64,000 nucleotides of DNA, from assembly GCA_032622095.1 (NCBI GenBank), contig CP136061.1, positions 196,710,935-196,774,934 of the forward strand, read 5' to 3'. Source of the DNA: Siphonodentalium dalli (Eukaryota > Mollusca > Scaphopoda > Gadilida > Siphonodentaliidae). Under the pieces are notes generated by a model. That model was not told the DNA's origin, made no database searches, and was given only the letters and a program-made list of their open reading frames with translations. The position numbers were made by a program, and so were the translations under genes. This document shows, piece by piece, positions 46,788 to 58,350 of the stretch; the first letter of the stretch is position 1, and every line of letters starts with the position of its first letter.

Positions 46788-48214
46788 AGGCATAGCACTT
46801 GGTGAATACCTCTATTTAACAAATGAATGTGTTTTCAGAAATGCATGCAATTATGAACGCTTTGTTGCGGTCACATTTTGAGTGAATCGCGGAAACAAAC
46901 CTCGCAACATTTGATTTAAATGTCACAATTTTGAGCGCAAAGTGTCACCATATTAAGCGCAAAATATTGCAATAATATCACAAGCGACATGCTTATAAGT
47001 GTTTCCACTTGCCAAAATAGCATGCTTAATACACCACTTCTTTTGACTGGTACTGTACTACTGTATATATCAACAACAGCTACCGGCATTTGGGATTGGT
47101 CCCTTCAGGACAACAGCAGATCCAATAAACATGTAACTGTGCGCAATGACTTGGCGACAATTTTCCATGAAATATCAGTGAATCAGCCGAAGATAGTTTG
47201 ATAAGAACATCCAACCAATAACAGTGTACTCCTGGTAAATTGTCGTGATGCCGGTAACTTGACGATAACATGGCGAATAATGACAATGTCTCATATCCAC
47301 ACATTTCAATGAACAATGATGAACACAGATGAATTGGTCGGGGTCATTGTAAAGTTGGAATTGTAGATACATGTATGTGATCATCCATCACTACACGGCA
47401 TCAGTTTCATTGTTTTTTTGTGTTTTGTTGACGTTGGAGCTATGTGAATTACACTGGTGCGCACGCCGCATATCCTCTCTTGTAATTGTACATGCATGTC
47501 AATGTGCTCGGAAAGAATCAGATTCTGAACAAGTACCGTACTGTCAACTGCATTTTCACCATTCTAATATTAATAGCTGCTCGTTGAGTCGTTGTTATTA
47601 TTGTCACTTGACATCGAAGCTTCAGCCTTGTGTTCATCTGAATGAAGTCAGACCTTTGATTCGATTGAATAGATCATGTCATGATTCATCGATTAATTGG
47701 CATGCATCACTGCTCTCGATGAATTTAGTGGAAATTGTCGATGATTAATAAGCCTTTTTTCGCAGAATTTAAACTTGTGCGGTTATCAAAGGAGTTCACC
47801 GAAATCAGACCGTCTTTAACAACTGTCCGCAATCGAACAGGTAACATTCTCGATCACCAAACCAAGCCGGAATGAACTTCAACTTGGGGTAGTCGTCCAC
47901 AATGCCACAGCGAAAAACGTTCACCGCACGTTATGTACTGACTACTGTGCAGTATTGTGTACGGTACATGTAACCTTGAAGGAGTCATCAGGCACAAATC
48001 TAATGTTGGCAGCACATATTTCAGGCGCCGTTCTTTCACATGTAGAATAAAGATTCAAGCTATTATTGACAAATTGTCCACTTGTTGAAAGCAGCTGAAT
48101 AATAAATTAGTTCAACAATACACGATTAACGGTTTCGCAGATTATTTTCCTAACTTCTCTTTTATCCTGGTTTTATCCGCTCTCCAAATACGCCATGGTT
48201 GTTATTTATGTAAT

Positions 48215-48541
48215 ATGTCGTCTCTTTTAGTTCTTTCGACGCCAATATCACGTCTAAATCACTCTGATTTTAGTGATTTTTCCGAATTAAAAATGTCAGC
48301 AAACCATAATGGTTGGCGATTATCGCAATACGATAGGGGAACACTTTTACGTTCGTACTCATATTTCACCAATTTTTGTACCTGTGTTGCCTGTCCTGAG
48401 TTTCACGTCAAAATGGCCAATTTGATTCTATTTGTCGTTGTATACATATTTATCACCCCATTTATTATTCATTTTCATAAAAATAAAATAAAAGAAGCTG
48501 AAGATGACATGTTTAAAATGTTTGAAGGCTTTGAAGCATGA
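48215..48541 (+). CDS. Small membrane-protein-like ORF, doubtful
   Basis: A 108-codon frame from ATG. The C-terminal third has a strongly hydrophobic stretch, ANLILFVVVYIFITPFIIHF, which could span a membrane, then a charged tail (KNKIKEAEDDMFKMFEGFEA). The N-terminal part is Ser-rich with three cysteines (FCTCVAC). No family recognised. The frame overlaps the left arm of a 19-bp inverted repeat (48324-48342 / 48604-48622) and no polyadenylation signal is evident. It may be a chance frame in a MITE, an exon, or a genuine micro-gene. Confidence 0.22.
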   Translation: MSSLLVLSTPISRLNHSDFSDFSELKMSANHNGWRLSQYDRGTLLRSYSYFTNFCTCVACPEFHVKMANLILFVVVYIFITPFIIHFHKNKIKEAEDDMFKMFEGFEA

Positions 48542-48622
48542 ATTTGACGATAAGTAGTTTTCAGAGTACGTTATACTTGCGATAGTTACGTTACGCACAC
48601 AACGTTCCCCTATCGTATTGCG
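48324..48622. repeat. 19-bp inverted repeat CGCAATACGATAGGGGAAC, 299 bp span
   Basis: CGCAATACGATAGGGGAAC at 48324-48342 is exactly inverted at 48604-48622. Probably a small MITE; flanking duplications are not clear. Confidence 0.7.
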
Positions 48623-48825
48623 TGACAATAATTTGCGTTAAATTTACGTACTCGTCCATAGACGTACCGACCCGATTAACACAGGATGGATGCGATATTA
48701 TATACATATTAAATGTCAGCAGAGTAAGATTCAGTCATACTGTATGGAGTCATTGCCGCATATAATATGTCGCCGATAAGTATACTATTGAGTTTTGACG
48801 GCATGACTGAATCAAGAAAATATTA

Positions 48826-48939
48826 ACCTTAGTAACTAAGGTGTGACTAAGGTCACACTTAGTTACTTTTGGCTACGTTAGTCAAAAATAACTAAGTTAC
48901 GGGTTGACTAAGGCTATGACTAAGTTTTTTTTCTTCAGT
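48826..48939. repeat. CTTAGTCA array, inverted counterpart of 46033-46275
   Basis: Repeated AACTAAG / TGACTAAG words (CTTAGTAACTAAGGTGTGAC...) ending TTTTTTTTCTTCAGT. In reverse complement it begins like the left array at 46034. Confidence 0.7.
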
Positions 48940-50001
48940 AAGTGGTTAAGTGACAGTTGAGGTGATATGAGTGATTAAAGTGACTTCGGTCCTGTTCGGT
49001 CACCAATTTTCATGGAATTTTAACACCAAAATGAGAGTGGCCAAAATGCAAGCTTGGCGGTTTTTGAGGAAGGTGACTAAAAGATAAGCTTGGCGGTTTG
49101 AAATTTTTAAAAGCATTTAAACGCTGTTTTCGCGTGAATTATGTTGGAATAGCATCAGCCAATTTTCGTACACTAATCGACAATATTGGCAGTAATGTCC
49201 CCGATGTGCATCAAATACGCCCAATACGGACTTATTTGTAATATGAATACGCTCGTATACAGGAATGTTTTCGTGCCCCATTTACGTTCACATAGAGCGT
49301 AATTCATATTCAAATAATGCCAATATGGGCGTATTTGGGTTTTTTAATAGGTTCAATATGGACGCATCTTCAAGAGAACAGGCTGATTCGTGATATAAGG
49401 TACCGGCCCGGCCATGCATGACTGAGTCTAGGTTGACTGAGACGGTCGTTTGGCCTGCATGTACGCGAATACAAGTCACAGAAATTCACTTCAACTCGCT
49501 GAATTAAATTTTGTTTTACAGTTCCAATTACAACACCTGCTACATGGCAGTGGACAACAAATCCATATCACCCAGGGTATGAACTCGCAAGAACTGGGGC
49601 CGCTGATAGACCTTCGCATGCAACACTATTAATTGCTATCACAACTCTGGTGGTGACAATTTCCGCGCTTGGTTGATATCGAATTCTCGCAAAAGGATGC
49701 TGACTTGCGGCTATTGCAACGGAGCGCAGGGACATGGCAACAGTGTGATGGTTTCACCCCAAAAACTTCCACCCGTTGGAATGTTTATGCCTTGCACAAC
49801 GTGATAGTTGACAATGTTAGAGAACAATATGTTGATTTATTGTTCTGATATAGTTTGGACTGAAATGGCAATCAGTTCGAAATTACCAACCATATATAGG
49901 TTATATATATATAGGTTGGACATTCTTCAATGAGTTGGAATATTTGAGGTACATGTACCAGTTAGTACAATTCAACTCAAGTCGGGTGGGGTGCAAATCA
50001 A
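48940..50001. other. No gene recognised
   Basis: Contains ATAxGGxCxTATTTG words near 49220 and 49320 in inverted arrangement. A candidate 55-nt exon at 49522 was rejected. Confidence 0.45.
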
Positions 50002-50337
50002 TGACTTGACTTGACTTGACTTGAAACGTATTTTATTTGCATATAATACAAAAGGGATCGGGGCACAAGTTTTTTCAACTTATGAAGCCCCTCTCCCAAT
50101 ACAATCGATTTAGATACAAAATGTTTACAAGATGACAGCTGAACATATTTACATGCAAGATTTTGTGATTTTATGGTGATTGGTGTAGTGCCTTCCAGAG
50201 CATATTGCTATATATGGGTTATGGATGATTTGATAGCCATAACATTTGGTGGGGTTTATGTGATTTTTCGTTCGTCTTAACTGATGTTGGAGCAGGGTTT
50301 TGTCAAATGGGTATTTTCTTCATATATAAATAAATAT

Positions 50338-50410
50338 ACATATACACACACACATACATATACACATACATACATACATACATACATACATACATACATA
50401 CATACATACA

Positions 50411-50468
<58 letters not shown>

Positions 50469-50520
50469 TATAGATATACACATACACACCCTCGTACATA
50501 TACATATACACATATATATA
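50338..50520. repeat. (CATA)n / (TATG)n microsatellite
   Basis: Uninterrupted CATA units from about 50364 to 50440, with TATATA and CACATA borders. It lies in the LINE 3' UTR region. Open frames of Tyr/Met/Cys or Thr/His/Ile across it are artefacts. Confidence 0.92.
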
Positions 50521-50724
50521 CATATGTTAATCAAGTGTTGGTCAGCTACTCTGGAAGACAGTACATACGGTAGATCAAAATTACAGAGAACTGGTGATTG
50601 AGTGGGGGAGTAGGTCCATAAGTGGGAAGCCAGTAGATTACTAAACTGCGTAGTTCATATATTTACCGGTGTATATACTAAGGCAATTTGAAGTCCTTCC
50701 TTGAGGATATATTTTGTTTTAAAT

Positions 50725-53700
50725 TCAGTTATCGAAACGCTTTGTTGCTACAATATATTGCTGAATTATATCGAACAGTTTCTTATTACTTTTGAACGAG
50801 ATATATGGTATTCCGAACAGAACTTCGTTAATGTCGAGAATTTGAAGGCTCTCGCGGGTCAATTTATCAGCGAGGACGGCTCGCTCAGATTGATACAAGG
50901 GGCAACTAAAGAAATAATGAAAGGCGTCTTCGGATGGGTTTCCACAGAAGCACACAGGGCTGTCGGAGATATAATTATTAAACATATCAGAGCGGAGTTC
51001 ACTACATCTATTTCGGATGCGACAGTGTAGGATACTGTTTTTTCGTTGTCCTGTGTAGAAGTACAAAGAAGGGGCAGGTGAGGGGTCCAATAGTTGCAAA
51101 TTAGTTTTAAATATAGAGAATTGGCCAACGTCAGTGATTATTTTGGGAAGTTTATTCCACTCAGTGGTTGCCGACGGGAAAAAAGACTTTTTGTAATGTT
51201 CTGTATTACAGAAATATGAATAAAATTTGCCGGGTCGCCTCAAGTTGTAACCCGACACCTCGTTTGCCCTAGGGGGAAGTGTAGATGCTAGATAAGATGG
51301 GGCTTGTTCGTTTACTATTTTATAGACTAGTTGCAGTTTGTGTATCTGTCGCCTTCTATCGAGAGAAGGCCACCCCACTTCCTGCAGAACTGTGTTATTA
51401 GATGCAGAGCGAGTGATGCCACTGACAATCCGCCCAGCTTCAATGTGTAGTCGATCGAGCTTATCCAGGAGATATTGCGGTGCGCTGTCCCACACTACGT
51501 CTGAGTAATCAAATAGGGGTAGTATATACGTTTTATAGATAATTTCAATTATTTTTCTGTCAAGTTGGTACTTCAGGCGCCTTAGTTGAGCTAGTCGAGA
51601 TGCAATTCGATTTACCAGGCCGTCGATATGGGCATTCCAATTGAGGTTTGACTGTAGTTCCAGACCAAGGTGTTTATGCGTGTCAACAAACGATATTGTT
51701 TCATCGGCGAACTTAAGTTCTGGGTGTTTTGTTTTCGGGGTCATTAATGAGTAGAAAATTCCAACCGTTTGTGTCGGGTTAAAGCTGACCAACTATTTTC
51801 GGGACCATGTCGATATTTTTTCAATATCACTATTCATAGCGGTTTCTAATAATTTGATGTCATAATGGCTGTTCGTAATGCAAGTGTCATCGGCATACAT
51901 TCTAGTATCAGATTCTATATTGTCGGCTAAGTCATTGATATAAACAAGGAACAGGAAAGGTCCAAGGATTGAGCCCTGTGGCACACCGGAAGGGATGACC
52001 TCATATTCGGAATAAGCATCATTGACTAATACTCTTTGTTTTCTATTGTTTAAGTAGTCTTCGAGCCAATATAATGTGTTTCCTTCTAAACCATAAGCGC
52101 TCAACTTATGAATCAGTCCCCTGTGCCAAACTCTTTCGAATGCTTTAGAGATATCGCAAAATATAGAACAAGTAAATAAACCTTTATCAAGGGATTGACA
52201 CAGGTTATGATATAAATCTACTAACTGATATGTTGTGTTATGACCTTGGAGAAAACCCGATTGATGGAAGTACAGGAGTTTGTTTTCAATAAAGAATTCG
52301 CTCATCTGTTTAAGAACCACTTTCTCGAAAATTTTGGCGAGGCACGGTAAAAGGGAAATTGGGCGATAGTTTTTCGAATCAGCAGGATCATCTTTCTTGA
52401 AAATAGGAATGACGTTTGCAAACTTCCATGCTGCAGGGAATTTCGATGTGTTAATTGATTTTCTAAAAATAAGAACCAGTGGGCGTGCAATAGATTTTGC
52501 TGTATCGCGGAGCATTCTAACACTTATCCCGTCATGTCCATGGGCTTTGTTTAGCTTGAATGATTTGATAGCCGATTCTACGTCGGTTTCTGTAAAAACC
52601 AAATTTGGCATTATTTTTTTGCAACGCTTCGGAAAGATTGTGATGCTATGTTTGGAGTCATTAATGGTTGAATTTGCAATGAAGCTCTTGTTTAGTATTA
52701 CTGCTTTTTCAGCATCACTAGTTGCATATGAGTGGCCGTTTGCTGTTATGCTGCCTGTGGAGCTATATAGTGGAGGGATAGTCTTAGATCTTTTCTTATT
52801 CAGTAGGTAGTTTATTATTCTCCAGAAGTCTCTCGGGTTGGAGGATTCTCTTATTCGCTCTTCCAAATTTTCGTCGAATTTGATTTTCGCATGTTTTTTC
52901 ATGTTGTTTATTTTATTTCGGATATTTTTGAACTCTCTCCATAATATCGGTTTGTTAGTTTTCAGCGCTTTTTTTCTCACTCTGTCACGCTTTTTTATCT
53001 CGCGACGAATGTCTGAATTAAACCAAATTTTGTCTGATGTTCTCACTGTTACAGTTGATTGTGGGATTGTTTTCTCCATTATAGATAAGAATTCCGTATG
53101 GAAATTTTCGACTGCTTTATTTACATCTGTTGTGTGATTTATGAGATCATCCCAGTCTACTGATTCGAGTAAGCTATTTGCATGTGAAAAGTTAGCCTTT
53201 CTATAATTCCACACCTTTCTTTCGAATGATGGTGTCCGGGTATTATCGAAAGATATTGTAGCGTAAACACCTAGATGGTCTGAAACCCCAAGGTCTAAAG
53301 TATCAGCTTCTAGAACTTGCATAGTCTTGGAGGTGATAATGGGATCGAGGAGAGTACTTGATGTGCTGGTTACTCTGGTGGGAACCGTAATGACATTTTT
53401 CATACTGAAACCATCTGTTATTTGTTTGATCTTCGAGGAGCTGTCCAAAAAATTGGAATTAAAATCGCCAGTGATGACTACATTTTCTGAATTATCAAGT
53501 GCGTCAGAAATTTTGGATTCGAGTAGTTCCCAATAATTTGTGGCACAGAAATCTTCAGATCTATATGATACCCCGAGTATTATGCGGGTTTTTCTAGAGT
53601 GGATTTCAAACCATAGACACGATGAGTCGAATTCTAGTTCAGTTTTCCGATTGAAAATGAGATGATCAGCAAACATTACGCAAATGCCCCCTCCATTAGA

Positions 53701-54093
53701 GTCACGGTCTTTGCGGATGGGAGAACTATATCCAGGGATTTCTAGCTGGTTTGATGGGTATGACGGGTCAAGGTGTGTTTCCGTAAAACATAACACATCA
53801 TACTCGTTTATTAAGTCTGCAATTTTTCCTAATTTATTACGGATACTGCGCACGTTGTAATGGAAAATGGAAATTATGTTGTTGACTGTCGATAGCGGAG
53901 GCCCAGGGTTAATTTCAATATCTCCTGATAACATTAATATTAAAAGAGTAAACATAAATATATATCTAGGACTCAATAGACTGAAAGCTCCAAAATTCAG
54001 ACTGCCGTTTTTTGCAGTTTTAATATGTGACTTTCTTTTTGCTGAATCGAAGATACCAATAGCTGCCCTATACTGATTCAGAACGCACGTCAT
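50725..54093 (-). pseudogene. LINE polyprotein (2A, APE endonuclease, reverse transcriptase), one stop codon
   Basis: From ATG at 54093 the frame runs 766 codons to a TAG at 51793-51795. It continues in the same frame for about 354 codons to 50725, so one stop splits a protein of about 1,121 residues. The stop is where SRK*LVSFNP suggests a Trp (TGG to TAG). Residues 51-65 hold LILMLSGDIEINPGP. The APE domain spans about 74-283: YNVRS 79, TETHLD 104, GDFN 209, SDH 271. The RT spans about 555-766 and beyond: NYRPISLLP, FCDISKAFERVW (Asp 647), GVPQGSILGP 703, YADD 733. The part after the stop has LPTLxxRR-like features and a Cys/His cluster (CFCGNPSEDAFHYFFSC). There is no separate ORF1. Few lesions suggest a young copy. 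Confidence 0.9.
53899..53943 (-). other. 2A-like ribosome-skipping motif in the LINE N-terminus
   Basis: Residues 51-65 of the polyprotein end GDIEINPGP, matching the 2A consensus D(V/I)ExNPGP, preceded by a hydrophobic stretch (FTLLILML). The expected separation is between Gly64 and Pro65, releasing the endonuclease-RT from a 64-residue leader. 2A motifs before the APE domain are known in CR1-type LINEs of sea urchins, molluscs and amphioxus. Activity is inferred from the motif. Confidence 0.8.
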
Positions 54094-55944
54094 TTTTCAG
54101 ACGGTGGTTCGAAACCAGGATAGGGCAGGAACTGGACTTCGACTTTGCAAACGTTATAATACTGATATGAATATATTTTGGCAATCCACAAATGGACCAA
54201 GGGGTATGGTGCTTGATCTGAAAATGTTCAGAAAAGGTTTGGAAATTGGAATCAATGGTTCGAATTTGTGCAGACATGTAGGAAGTATTAAATAAAGAAA
54301 ACATAATGAAGGCATAGAATATGAAGCAAATATATACATAATGATGATGGATGATGGTATTCGGCATGATAATTTCATCGCGATTTGTTTTCGGCCTACA
54401 ACGGGTATTTTGTTTGGATTAATTTTGACAACAATATTATAAAAGTAGAATAAATTTGTCCATTTGCTATCAAGGTCAGGGGAGAAAACAGCTGAAACGG
54501 ACACGCACAACCACCGCGGACGTAGTATATCCTCGCAAATATCGTCATTGAAGAAACTTAGATTGATATTTAGTGTCGTGATGTGCGAGGTAGCTTTCGG
54601 GATAATGTATTTACACATATATATATACCATCAAAAGGGTAGAGATCTTGTGTCGGTCCGGTCATCCATATAGTGGTTTCGACTTTATACCATTTTGTCT
54701 TTATTTGGTCAGATTTGAAATGATCAATTAGAAAGAAAAAAAATAGTCAGGAGAGATATCTTATTCAGCGTAGATTTCCCCCTTTCATATAGATTGACAA
54801 CGTTCGATAGGAAATTAATGTCATCGCGGTCTACCATACTACGTTTAACAGATTGAATTGTTTTGATTCGAATTTAATAGCGCGTGAAAAGTCACAGGAT
54901 CGTGCACTGCGGGCAGTATGGTTTAGTTAAGATTAGTGTAGGTCGCGAAGACCCGGCTTGTCGCATCAGCTGAAATTCTCCCCCAATGATTATATGGGGA
55001 CGTTTTCTAGGACAGTGTAAATGTGATCGTGTTGCTAACATTTCTATTCTTGTGCTGGGAGCAAATCAATTCAACGGACTTGGACATTTCTGTCTTGCTC
55101 CAGGGACGGGTGGAGTAGGACAATTCAATGTGGACAGAATACGAAATGTGTTATGTGCGAAGTTGAACAACAAGAGAACAAATTGTAATATAAGTAGTCG
55201 GTTGCAAACGCGTTACATTACCTGCTTTCTGTACCACAGCTGACATATATATGATCGGGGATAGGATTGTGTTTTATTTCTGTTTAATGTTAACAGAGAT
55301 TAACGCACATGCACATAAGCGTACCAATACACGAATGGTATGATGTTAACTCATTTGATTAAGTTCGACCAATTAAGTGTTATATTCTAACACGCAGCTG
55401 AAATTCCCCATAATTATACACGTTACTAAAAGACAGAAATTACAAGAAATTACGGGATATATTTGACTCGTTATACCAAAGTGCAAATTTCTCCTCTCTT
55501 ATTATATATATCTTTATTTCCTCCATTCACGGAGAGTTATGAATAATATAAATTGACGATGTGTTTAGAAAATCACTTGTGGCGTATTTAAATATGTGGA
55601 TCACATTACATCGAAATTCACCATATAATGGCGGTTTTCTCTGAACGAATTACTTAAATGCCCGATTATATCAGTGTGATTCATAGTTTTTTATACGGTA
55701 GTAATGCATATTTGTTTACCCCCCCCCATTCTCAGTTAACGCAAAAATGTTTACTAATATATTTTGTTAAAGAATTTATATTTTCAACTTATGATAATTG
55801 TCAGTTGTTTTCGTTGACATGTAATACTCACATCTGCATAATAACCGATATTATGCTTCAGTCTCATCAACTGTTTCTTATATTATTCATGTGCGTTTAT
55901 TGGGGATGTCACCCCCTCCTCCCCCCGAATCATAAATACCAACT
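54094..55944. other. No gene recognised; may include LINE 5' sequence
   Basis: The first few hundred bases may be the 5' UTR of the LINE. The remainder is AT-rich. A box-B-like GGTTCGAAACC at 54106 has no matching tRNA fold. Confidence 0.4.
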
Positions 55945-56326
55945 AAAGGCACGGATGGCCTTCGCGGTGGGTATGATGTTAAAATGGTTAAACACGTTAA
56001 AATTGTCATAAACAGAAAGACTATTAAACTATGGACATATTTTGTACTTATACCAATCATATATATCGCATAAATAGTATGTTATTGTAAAGTTTGTACG
56101 TTGTGTATGTAAACAAAAGCCAGGTTATGTAACATGTTTGGCTTTTGTTTACATAACGTATCGTACGAACTTGACAAAAACATACTAAATACGCGATATT
56201 TATGATTGGTATAAACACAAAGTATGTCTATTTTTAAATAATCTTTAGATCTGTTTATGGCGGTTTTAACGGATGTGACTATTTTAACAGTAATACACAA
56301 CGCGAAGGCCATCCGTCCGTGCCTTT
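55945..56326. mobile_element. Palindromic MITE with AAAGGCACGGATGGCC ends
   Basis: AAAGGCACGGATGGCCTTCG at 55945 mirrors CGAAGGCCATCCGTCCGTGC at the right, one 4-bp insertion apart. The interior is also mirrored (TATACCAATCAT, TTTGTTTACATAA words). The outermost bases read TAAAGG/CCTTTA, so TA duplication is likely. About 380 bp, no ORF. Confidence 0.8.
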
Positions 56327-57729
56327 AACAGAGAGGGAAAAGCTTTTGGACCAAATAAGAACATATGGACTAGAAGACTGCATGAGTAAATTCACACTAA
56401 TATCACAGCGTTCACACGTCTGCTGAAGTAATATCCATAACTTAAATGAATTGGACTGAAGTACATCAAATAATTATAATATATGTCATTTCGGCTGAAA
56501 AATAACAACATTTTTTGTAATTTTCGCTTTAAAAAGGGGCGGGGGAAATGATTCATGCATACCACTTGAAAGCTCACCTGAACCCCGCGTACCAGAAGAA
56601 ATGGGGGGGGGGGGGTGACTCCCTCGTTATGACTACTTTCGAGTCAGACTGTTGACGTTTAGTTGTCGTGTCGGATAATGTTGTCGCTTTTAGCTTTTAA
56701 TACATGTTAGCTTCTATATGTTACAGTCAACCTGTAAAATCAGTCGCTGTGGGGGGGGGGGGGGGCAATCATATCATGAAATGACTAAAACTTTCAGCTA
56801 TTTCATGAAACTGCTGGACTACAGTTATATTCTTTACACTACATGTACATGAATGTGTCTGATACGTTTAGTCAAATCGTGTAAATAAATGGCTTTTAAA
56901 ATACACGTCATAACAAGTCTGAGTTTATCGCTAGAATTAGCACAGCTCGCATCCATGTTGCCAGATCTGATGTTTGATCATGACAAGACTGGACAATCCC
57001 TGAACCATACATGGTTATGTTAGGAGAGACGAAGATGACGTGCTGAGAAAGGACATGATCATAACATTGATTACTAGCAATAATTTCGACAACTGAATAA
57101 TGGGCAACACCATTTTGTTCAGTTTACCAAACTTTTATATGGAATAACTTGATATATATCTTTCTGATAACATTTTGTGAGATTACTGCCCATAGTTTAG
57201 TCAAATCGTGTAAAAGATTGCTTTCAATAGGTTAAAACTCTTCACAACAAGTCTGAGTTTACCGCTACAATTACTACATACTCGCCTCCATGGTGCTGCA
57301 TATACGCTGGTTTGGGGACAAAAAGGTACATTATAGAAGTACATTGGAAGTATGGGTACATATTCTACTGCCCTATTGTCTTCCGACATCAAAGGAGATC
57401 AAAGGAAAGTACCACCGCCCCCGCACCGTATGACGTAGCGACGCGTGGGTGTTTGAGTATACACGAGTGGGTGTGGGTATTTGTATACGTCACGGTTGTG
57501 GGGGGTCCTTCAGTATATGGATGTGTACTTCACGGGCGTGGGTGTGGCTATTTGAGAATGGTTGTATACGCTTTCGGGCCCTTGAGAACGGTACAATGGA
57601 CAATCGTATACTTCCGTCATCAAAGGAAGCCGTGCAAACTGATCGTCAGGTGCGAACTATATTTGAGGATCTTCATTAACAGGGGGAACCTCCCCCCTCA
57701 ATTATATTCCTAATAAGTGTATTACCGCA
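56327..57729. other. No gene recognised; direct repeat and G-runs
   Basis: TTTAGTCAAATCGTGTAAA at 56867 recurs at 57196, with AACAAGTCTGAGTTTA and CGCxTCCATG following in both (about 100 bp, 329 bp apart). G-runs of 10 or more lie at about 56604 and 56753. The 57312-57713 open frames show no recognisable domain. Confidence 0.5.
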
Positions 57730-58035
57730 TATTAAAGGTACACACGGTAATCAAAGTGTTATCAATATTAAAGGGACACAATACATTCTGATACTCACAA
57801 AGTCAACTTAAAGACACACTCGGCTATCATTCTGTGTGAATATTAAAGTGACACAATGTGCACACAGTGCGTGAATGTCAAAGGGGAGCACTCTCAGTAT
57901 AATGTTAAAGCCACACTCGGTACCCATAAACTAAATATAAAGGCACACTCCACACTCACTGTGTATGAATGTTAAAGTGACACACGACACACAATGTGGA
58001 TGAATGTTAAAGTTACACACGGCACTCGCAGTGAA
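57730..58035. repeat. Degenerate 40-50 bp minisatellite (TTAAAGxxACACxC)
   Basis: Units built on AATGTTAAAGTGACACACxG recur irregularly about nine times. Diverged, non-coding. Confidence 0.68.
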
Positions 58036-58350
58036 AAAAAAATGTTAAAACTTAAAAAAATTGAAATTTTTCAAAAATGAAAAAAAAAATGAAAAACTTT
58101 AAAAACTTCAAATTTTTCAAAAATAAAAATAAATGAAAAACTTTAAAAACTTCAAATTTTTCAAAAATAAAAAAAAAGGAAAAACTTTCAAAACTTAAAT
58201 TTTTTCAAAAATACAAAAAAAAAAAGGAAAAACTTTAAAAACTTCAAATTTTTTCCTAACTGAAAAAAAACATGAAAAACTTCAAAAAACATAATATTTT
58301 TCCTAAAATTGACAAATAATTTTAAATGTTAAAAAATTTCAAAAAAAAAT
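58036..58350. repeat. A-rich tandem repeat, about 55-60 bp
   Basis: Units of AAAAACTTTAAAAACTTCAA followed by ATTTTTCAAAAATAAAAA recur five to six times. Nearly pure A/T with sparse C/G. Confidence 0.82.

Larger units (their letters stand above)
46034..48939. mobile_element. Possible 2.9-kb element with ACTGAA...CTTAGTCA inverted ends
   Basis: The left end ACTGAAAAAACAAACTTAGT and the right end (reverse complement ACTGAAGAAAAAAAACTTAG) are inverted, and both continue into CTTAGTCA-rich sequence. No clear target duplication is visible (flanks CAGC and AAGTG). There is no transposase. The pair may bound one element or be two separate palindromic arrays. Confidence 0.4.
50002..54093 (-). mobile_element. 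CR1-like non-LTR retrotransposon (LINE), nearly full length
   Basis: Minus-strand element. The coding region is 54093 down to 50725, with a 3' UTR of about 700 bp that includes a CATA microsatellite. It then has AATAAA (50032-50037) and a short tandem tail of TCAAG units (50002-50023). The single polyprotein has an N-terminal 2A-like motif, an APE-type endonuclease and a reverse transcriptase. The 5' boundary is not visible and may extend above 54093. The clade is inferred from the 2A-APE-RT layout and the short-period tail. Confidence 0.82.

Noticed and set aside
47371-47748. 125-codon frame rich in Cys and His
   Set aside because: Cysteines show no regular spacing, the N-terminus is low complexity, and no splice or polyadenylation context supports it.
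49522-49576. Possible 55-nt Thr/Pro-rich linker exon
   Set aside because: Acceptor and donor exist, but the exit phase (2) breaks the phase-1 series and the exon is too short to judge.
50277-50601. Open frames of repeating Tyr/Met/Cys/Val or Thr/His/Ile
   Set aside because: Translation of the (CATA)n microsatellite.
52397-53137. Plus-strand open frames of 99-137 codons
   Set aside because: Antisense shadows of the minus-strand LINE polyprotein.
54100-54125. tRNA-derived SINE or tRNA gene suggested by GGTTCGAAACC
   Set aside because: No A box at the right distance and no cloverleaf can be drawn.
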